A stretch of DNA of 64,000 bases, taken from Aurifilum marmelostoma (lineage: Eukaryota > Ascomycota > Sordariomycetes > Diaporthales > Cryphonectriaceae). Each line of letters starts with the position of its first letter. Positions within the stretch are counted from its first letter, which is position 1. The notes beneath the pieces are model-generated. The model saw nothing but the letters and a program-made list of their open reading frames with translations, ran no database searches and was not told the origin of the DNA. The stretch spans positions 1,550,001 to 1,614,000 of the forward strand of contig JAMXSV010000024.1 in assembly GCA_027559495.1 (NCBI GenBank). Reading direction: 5' to 3'. The position numbers and the translations under genes were made by a program. Shown in pieces: positions 57,986-64,000 of the stretch.

Positions 57986-60886
57986 TCAGGGACTCAGCAA
58001 GTCGTCGTCCATGATAGCACTGGCGTCACCATTGCGTATCACTTCATGACTTGCGTAGTCATGGCCAGATCCCAGGCATCGAATATCGTCCGAGAGGTTA
58101 GACCCCGACCACAGCTCTGGCAGTGATGCCGGGGAGCTCATTGCGATCGCACTGTCGACTCTCTCAATCTCCCAACCCTCTCTCGTATCCACGATCGTGC
58201 TCGCGCTCTTTTGTTTCTGTAGTTCTGCCGCGCGAGGGACCAGAGCGATGGTCCCTGGGGCTGCGGGTTCTGTGATCCCCGCCTCTTGAAAAAGAGGATT
58301 TTGTTGTGTTTTGTTTGAAGATGAAAAGAAATTCCGAACGCCTTTTGCAATACTCCTCGAAGCGTCGTCCTGTGTGCCCGCATGCTTCTGGTTGTCAGCC
58401 TCGAGTGGTGTAGGAGTGACGGGCGAAGGAGCTACTTCGGTCTGTGTCTCCTCCGCACCCGTCTCCCCAGGCTGTTCTGTCGGTAGTTCAGCGGCTTCCG
58501 CGTCTTGAGCAGTCACCGCTGGCGGCGTCTCGCCTTTTTGAGTCAATATGCCTGGATCCTCTTGTTTCGGTGTTCCAGACTCGTTTTCTTCTGCTTGTGT
58601 CACCGGGGCTGCTTGGCCCCCTGGCTTATCCTCCGTTCGGGATGGCTCGTCTTCTTGGTGTGGCTCGTTCTCCTGCTCGTGGTTGCTCGCAGGTGTCACC
58701 TCAGGAGCAGGGCCAAGGCCCGACGATGATCTCTTCTGCTCAAAGCCTGGCCCAGTCGGAGGCGGCCACAAAGATCCCTGCTGAGCCCATCGAGCCTCAC
58801 GATAATCAAAGTTGTTCGGGAGGGGGCTTGGAGGAGACCGCCCTCTCGAGGGGTAGTAGTACGGCCCTGTCGAAAATGCGATAGGTGCTTCGAGATGTGG
58901 ATGGCCAAGACCGTTCCTATGGTCCCAATCCGACGGGATGTCCACGGTCCTGATCATTTGGGCATCGCCTATGTCGTGGTCACTGACCAGGAAGTCCTGC
59001 ACTGAGAAACCATCATCAACAGATATCGACGACTGATGGCAGTGGGGGACGTCCAATTCTGCTTCTTTCGGGGAAGGAAACAGCCGCAGCAACTCGGTTG
59101 CGGACAGCCGGTGCTGTGGATTCTCGGCCAGACATAGTCTGACGACTGCCTTGTACCAACTTGGAAGCTCCGTCTCGTCGCTCAGTATCAGTGGGCGTCC
59201 CTGAGCCTCAGGCTCGTCTTCCTGCTCTGCCAAGGCCCACAAGACCATGCCAAGTTGGTACAGATCTGATTTGACCCCAATGTACATGGAGATGCGCTGA
59301 TTGCTTTCAATCAAGGGTGTCGCTTCAGGTGGTTCCCAGCCAACGGGACAGCCTCGTCGGTTGATGTCGATGATCTTGGCGTTGTCGTCATGGTCGACGA
59401 CAATGTTCGAAAGCGTAAAGTCGCCCTGGACAAAGCCGGCCTCGTGGATTTCAGATAGCCCTTCCACAATCTGCCGCGCCCATTTCTGTCGACGAGCCCA
59501 CGGAAGACCATGATTGTGGTCGTAGATGACATCGATCAGGGCGCCTTGTTCGGCGTAGCTGATGAGAAGACCCTTGACGTGGTCCTCATGATTGTCGACT
59601 ATGACACCATAGAAATTGATGACATTGCGAGAATTGCAGAGCTGGTTAAGGGCGTTGATCTCGTAGAGAAACTCATCGACCGTGTCAGGCCCAGGTATCT
59701 CCTTCTTTATCAACGTTTCCCCATGGACGCTGACCTTGTAGACAAAGCCAGACATGTGAGCCTCAAAGTTGATCTCGCTCTCCCTGACTCGTCTGCACAT
59801 CAGGTGTTGGACCATACGAGCTGTAGGGTATGGGATGATTTCCTGGTCCATTACTGTCAGCTATGAGCCCGCATTCAAAAAAGAAAAAAAAAAAAAAAAG
59901 GGCGGGGGGGGAGGGGGGTCGGAAGGGTCGGCCTTGGTGGGAAGAGAGGGAGGGGGGAGGGCAAAACAAACATTGACGTCTTCAACTACGTGCACGTGCA
60001 GTCTCCCATCCGTAGTTTGAAGCTTGAGGTTTGTGACAGTCTCGTAGAACTGGATGTCGCCGAGGCTTTCCCGGATGGCTTCGTAGATCTTGGCGCTTTT
60101 GTCTCGTTGAAATTTGGTATGCAACAGGTCCATCTCGAGAGAGTTGTCTGGAGCACCACGGTAGTCCAGTGAGATCGTCACCCTCCGCCAGTGCAGTTCG
60201 TTTTCGCGATACGTGACGAAGAACTTCTCTCTCTTGGACTTGTCCCGGAAATGCATCGAGAGATTGAGAATCCATATCCTCTCAAGCTCCTCGTGGATCA
60301 TGTTGTCATACTGAGAGGTGGTCATGGACGCAGTATCATCGGGCAAGGGCCCCGCTTCTGGTGGTTGCTGTCCGGACACCTCATCATCCACCGCCTCCTC
60401 GCGCACAGAGAAATCGCCTATATTGTCAAACAATTTCTCCTCATACACACTTCCGCCTGCTGTGGAAGGCGCAGAGACCGTTGCGCTGAACACATTGTTC
60501 CTGGTGGTGAAATCAGGAGCGCTAGTCCGTGGATTCGAGGAGACATCAGGAGAGGCCTGTGAGGTGTGAAGTCGTCTGTCGACAGACACAGCGCGTCTCT
60601 CCGCTGGTGTCGGCTCAACAGGCTCGAGGTTGTTGCGAACCTCGGCTTGCTGCCTCTTGAATGTCTGCGTCCTGGGTAGGCCAGGCACGACCTTCCGTGA
60701 GACCCTGCGGATGAGCCCTGGTCGTGGCTCGCTCTCGCCTTGCTGGTTGTCCTGCCCAGCAGGACTCAGCTCGCCTGCCGCAGATCCGTTTCCTTGCCCA
60801 AAAAATTTCCGCCATAGACTCTGCTGCGTAGACTGGGAGTCTGCAGCTGCAACCGGGTGAGGTTTTCCTGACCGTGCTTGAGCCAT
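57986..60886 (-). CDS. Protein kinase-like protein with a conserved N-terminal domain
   Basis: Two exons (60886-59972, 59860-57986) encode 929 aa. Residues 1-190 are disordered and basic. Residues about 195-305 form a globular region (IWILNLSMHFRDKSKREKFF, WRRVTISLDYRGAPDNSLEM, TVTNLKLQTTDGRLHVHV) that I cannot name. The kinase lobe spans about 330-580. It has KKE (Lys 357/358) and FLYEINAL (Glu 372), a catalytic loop reading GFVQGDFTLSN instead of HRD (Asp 452), IIDINRRG where DFG is usual (Asp 470), and GWEPPEA in place of APE. Key acidic residues survive, so it may still be active. A 300-residue Pro/Glu/Gln/Thr-rich tail follows. The intron (59971-59861, donor GTTTGT, acceptor CATAG) contains a long T/C-rich run on the sense strand. 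The junction reads EDVN|LTVMDQE. Its targets are unknown. Confidence 0.8.
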
Positions 60887-63800
60887 GAGGCCTGTGATAC
60901 TTGATGACAGCCGTGTTCAGGAAGTACAGCTGCAAGTGGCTTGGTGGACGGTCGAGGAAGAAGAAGACAGATGAAGCTCGGGAAGGGGACTGCTGCCCAT
61001 GAGCCCTTAAGCTGGCGGGGTGATACCTGCGCCACCGAGATGGCCGGCCAGGCGGTCGCCGGCCAGGTGCACGCGGCGATTATATGGGGTGGAGGATGTC
61101 TCAAAAAGGCGGAGGTTACTATCCCGCTCAGTCGGCCCGTTCTGTCGACCTGCGGCGCCAATACTGCCTCCTATTCGCCCAACCGTGAGACCTGAAGCTG
61201 AGACCACGGCGAGGGTGCGAGGAGGCAGATGTAGAGGAAACAAGCCACATGGAGAGGGCATGCGAGAGTTTCCGGCGCGGAAAATTCCCCGGTTGTGAGA
61301 AGGCTTATATCCTCATATCCAAGAGCATCAAGCAGCCAGAGAAGAAGAAGAAGAGCAGGCTCAGTTGTGCCAGGCAGAGCGGACGCGGGCAGAAAGGTAG
61401 AACAAGAGCAGTGAGGATATATATGTCTGGGAAGCTTGCGTTGATGTAACGAGGGCTCTGGCGTCACCTGTCGAGTGTTGGACCCGTCAAAGTTGATGGT
61501 CGAGGAAGAGTCGGCTCATCACAAGCTGATCAATGTTCCGAGGGATAAGTTGACGACCGCCGTCATTGTGGATGCCAGAACGAACGAAGTTGACGTTGCC
61601 CGCTAAAGCCAAAAAAAGCTGCTCAGTGCTGCTGCTGGACGAGGACAGGTGGTAGCAACGTGGCGGTACAACCAGAAGTGGGGGGAAAATTAGACAACGA
61701 GAGGAGAACAAGAAAAAGAAGAAGAGGGGCGTCTGGCAGACAAATTGAGAATTAGAATGTGCACGGACGAGCCAATGGCGAGAGAAGACACGAGGATTTT
61801 GAAAAAATCGAGGTGAAGAAGGGAAAAGCTTCTATGCTACTCTGGCGGTCAAGGCCATGTATGTATGGAATCTGGACAGGAGCGAAGTCGCAGTGGTGCC
61901 GGTGGTGAGAGCGAGAGATGGTTCCTTCTTCAAGTTGAAATGCTTCGACAGTAAATCCTTGTACCCCTGCAGATGTCACTTATCCCAGGCAAGGCAGAGA
62001 TGGCAGGGGGAGGCTGGCACTAGGTGACCCAAGCTGCAGGTGCTATGGGCCAGTGGGCAGACGCTCGACCCCTCCCAACGGGCTAGCAGGGGTAGAGGTG
62101 TGGAGGGGCAAGCAACGTGGTGCAGCGACACTGGGGACTCATGGGGACCCATCACGAAGCCTCAACAGCCTCGGGGTCAGTCTCTTCTGGCACATCCAGC
62201 GTCTTGGCTCCTTCTTTCTGTCTCTTTCTGTCTCTCTCGCGCGCTCTTGCAGTCCAGGCCCCTCCCCCCTTTACCTTCCCTCTGTATACGTGCCCAAGCA
62301 CGCCTTCTTTTCCTTTCACACGAGAACCAATGATGCCCGATTTCGATCGATCTTTCCATCTCGGTGATCGTGCCTAGCGAGGTTTAGTCGATGCGATACT
62401 GCATGTCCTGTTTCTTGGACTCTTCAGAGGGACGAGGGCAGCAATCGTCGCACGCCTGCGACGCAACAACAACGACAACAACGAGCTGCAGCGTGTCAAC
62501 TGACGACCATGCAATGCCGCACGGCTGTTACTGGCTGACTCGTAGCTTGGGGGGCTCCACGACGAGTGCTTGAAGGTTCCGACCGTCGTCAGCGATCAAT
62601 CCTGAGCAGGTAGACAAAGGAGCCACATGCGAGATGCTTCGGAGATCCGCGAGCGGGCACACTCGCCCTTGATGCGCTGGCAATTCTCCGTCCATGTCTG
62701 TTTACCCTCGTCAGTGCCGGTCGGTCCCTCCAGTTCGACTTAACGATACCGTCGTGCCCATCAGGACCCGCGATCTTGCACAACAGGACAACGGACAACA
62801 TGCTGGCCGGTGCGCCGATCATGAGAGCAACCCTATCGAGCATTGTGCATCCTGGGGTGCCTGCATAGTACCTGCCACACAGACTGATAAGATATTCGGC
62901 GCGTGTTCTGATTTTTTTTTTCCTTTCCTCCCTCCTCCTACTCCGGATCCAGTTTTACTGGGTCTTTGTCTTTCAGCCTCACTAGACTTCCCCAGGCTTC
63001 ACCGCCCTCTCGACCGGTCACAGGGTCGAGAGCTTCAATGTCTCACCATGTCCAACATTACGAGGTCTGACGATAACAAGGTACCGAGAGCATCAGGGAC
63101 TAGGGGAGTTTGAATTTGCTGAGGCACTATTTCTCTCACGACATTGTCTCTCTCGGAGCCCAAGCCGACCCTTTTTTTTTTGGTTTAAGTTTTTTTTACT
63201 GGCCGACGTCAGGAATCCGATTTTTTTCTCTTCTTTTGTCCCCTTCTTTCCCACTCCGTGCGTACCTTACTTGGGCAGGTGCTCCATGATAGGTCAATTG
63301 CCAACTCATCAATGGCATGCAATGCGGCGCTGCTAGCGGCCAATGACGACCGCATTATGCACGATCCCACTCAGACCCAAGCTGGGGGTACCGGATGGAC
63401 ACTGCGGGTTCGGAGACGCCTTCACCTACATAACAACGCACTTGGGAGGAGTCTCAATCCGACAGGCGGAGAGGCCGACTTGTTCCACTTCCATCTTGGA
63501 CATGACACCTGGTCGAGATGCATCAAGTCTGCCAGCGCCAATGAATTATGATTGATAAACCATCGAGCAGTGTTTGTGGTGGTCCATCGTGGCCCAGAAA
63601 TCCTTGTACGATGATGCATAGATAATGACACGACACAAGCAGAGGGCTTGGGCACGGAGAAAGAGAGAGCGCGGGGGGGGGGGAGGGTGTGGGTGGTAGT
63701 GGTGCTCAGAAAGAACTGAGACACACACGTCTTTCTCCACGATGCATCTGTCAACGCGAGCGAATCCCGTGCATAGTGAACGACTTGACGTCAGCCTGAA

Positions 63801-64000
63801 GAGTTCATGCTGGGTCCGACCCACACAGAACTCACAGGCCTCACAGAAGCCAAGGCTCAACTGGGGAAAAGGAAGAAAACAATGGTTGACATTACTCGGC
63901 AATCTCTGTCGGCTGGATTGGCAGGTGGCAGCCTGCGTGTACACATCATCGCGACAGGCATCACATCGCATCACATTGAGGCCCAAATCAACGGGTGCTG
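60887..64000. other. 3.1 kb to the window end without a supported gene
   Basis: The left end should be the kinase promoter. The rest has short frames on both strands, T-rich runs (63173-63200), a G10 run (63674-63683) and pyrimidine-rich patches (about 62200-62290, 62915-62945). I cannot support a gene. Confidence 0.45.

Noticed and set aside
1..64000. CRISPR arrays, insertion sequences or bacterial-style operons
   Set aside because: The window is eukaryotic with spliced genes. No regularly spaced repeats, transposase or reverse transcriptase domains are visible.
1..64000. Secondary-metabolite gene cluster or dispersed 5S rRNA
   Set aside because: I found no polyketide, peptide synthetase or terpene enzyme, and no string matching fungal 5S rRNA internal regions.

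Overview
The window is nuclear DNA of a filamentous ascomycete (Pezizomycotina). A Sordariomycete-like species is my best guess. Reasons: many short introns (about 60-150 nt) with GTRNGT-type donors and CTRAY-like branch sites, GC-rich third codon positions, long pyrimidine-rich leaders, a Zn2Cys6 regulator, an OLE1-type desaturase with a fused cytochrome b5, and eukaryotic housekeeping genes. I see no prokaryotic operons, CRISPR arrays, rRNA or convincing tRNA genes.

Layout, left to right: a small one-membrane-span protein (-, 1159-1462) diverges from mitochondrial ribosomal protein uL29m/MRPL4 (+, 2001-3013). Then come Rab GDP-dissociation inhibitor GDI1 (+, 3829-5829), the ribosome-biogenesis GTPase NOG1 (-, 6682-8820) diverging from orotate phosphoribosyltransferase URA5 (+, 9333-10049), and a GNAT acetyltransferase (-, 10386-11513). 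After about 3 kb without a gene come the shuttle protease DDI1 (+, 14646-16322) and the convergent rRNA methyltransferase RRP8 (-, 16724-18379), then a SANT/Myb-like protein (-, 19106-19816). A secreted GH78 alpha-L-rhamnosidase-like enzyme (+, 21584-24100) is followed by a 4.9 kb gene-poor stretch and a Zn2Cys6 transcription factor (+, 29000-32263). The proteasome subunit PUP2 (-, 32688-33641) diverges from the gamma-tubulin complex gene SPC97/GCP2 (+, 34178-37101). Next are type II PI 4-kinase LSB6 (+, 38054-40635), mitochondrial AIM41/YqeY (+, 41665-42297), an Arg/Gly/Ser-rich orphan (+, 44154-44831), a Rad5/HLTF-like SNF2-RING ATPase (+, 47822-51432), the delta-9 desaturase OLE1 (-, 52673-54263) and an unusual protein kinase (-, 57986-60886). 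The last 3 kb shows no gene I can support.

Most genes are unrelated housekeeping functions. They touch translation and ribosome assembly (MRPL4, NOG1, RRP8), mitochondria (MRPL4, AIM41, perhaps the 68-aa protein), protein turnover (DDI1, PUP2), membrane traffic and lipids (GDI1, LSB6, OLE1), and genome maintenance or division (Rad5-like, SPC97). I found no secondary-metabolite cluster, transposase or defence system. The most notable signals are at the RNA level: the DDI1 start codon is split by an intron (AT|G), several introns appear to end in AAG, SPC97 seems to use a GC-AG intron, and the DDI1 UBA domain lies in a different frame from its protease exon. Exon coordinates were derived by hand from family alignments held in memory and splice consensus. 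Each joined CDS except DDI1 is a whole number of codons.
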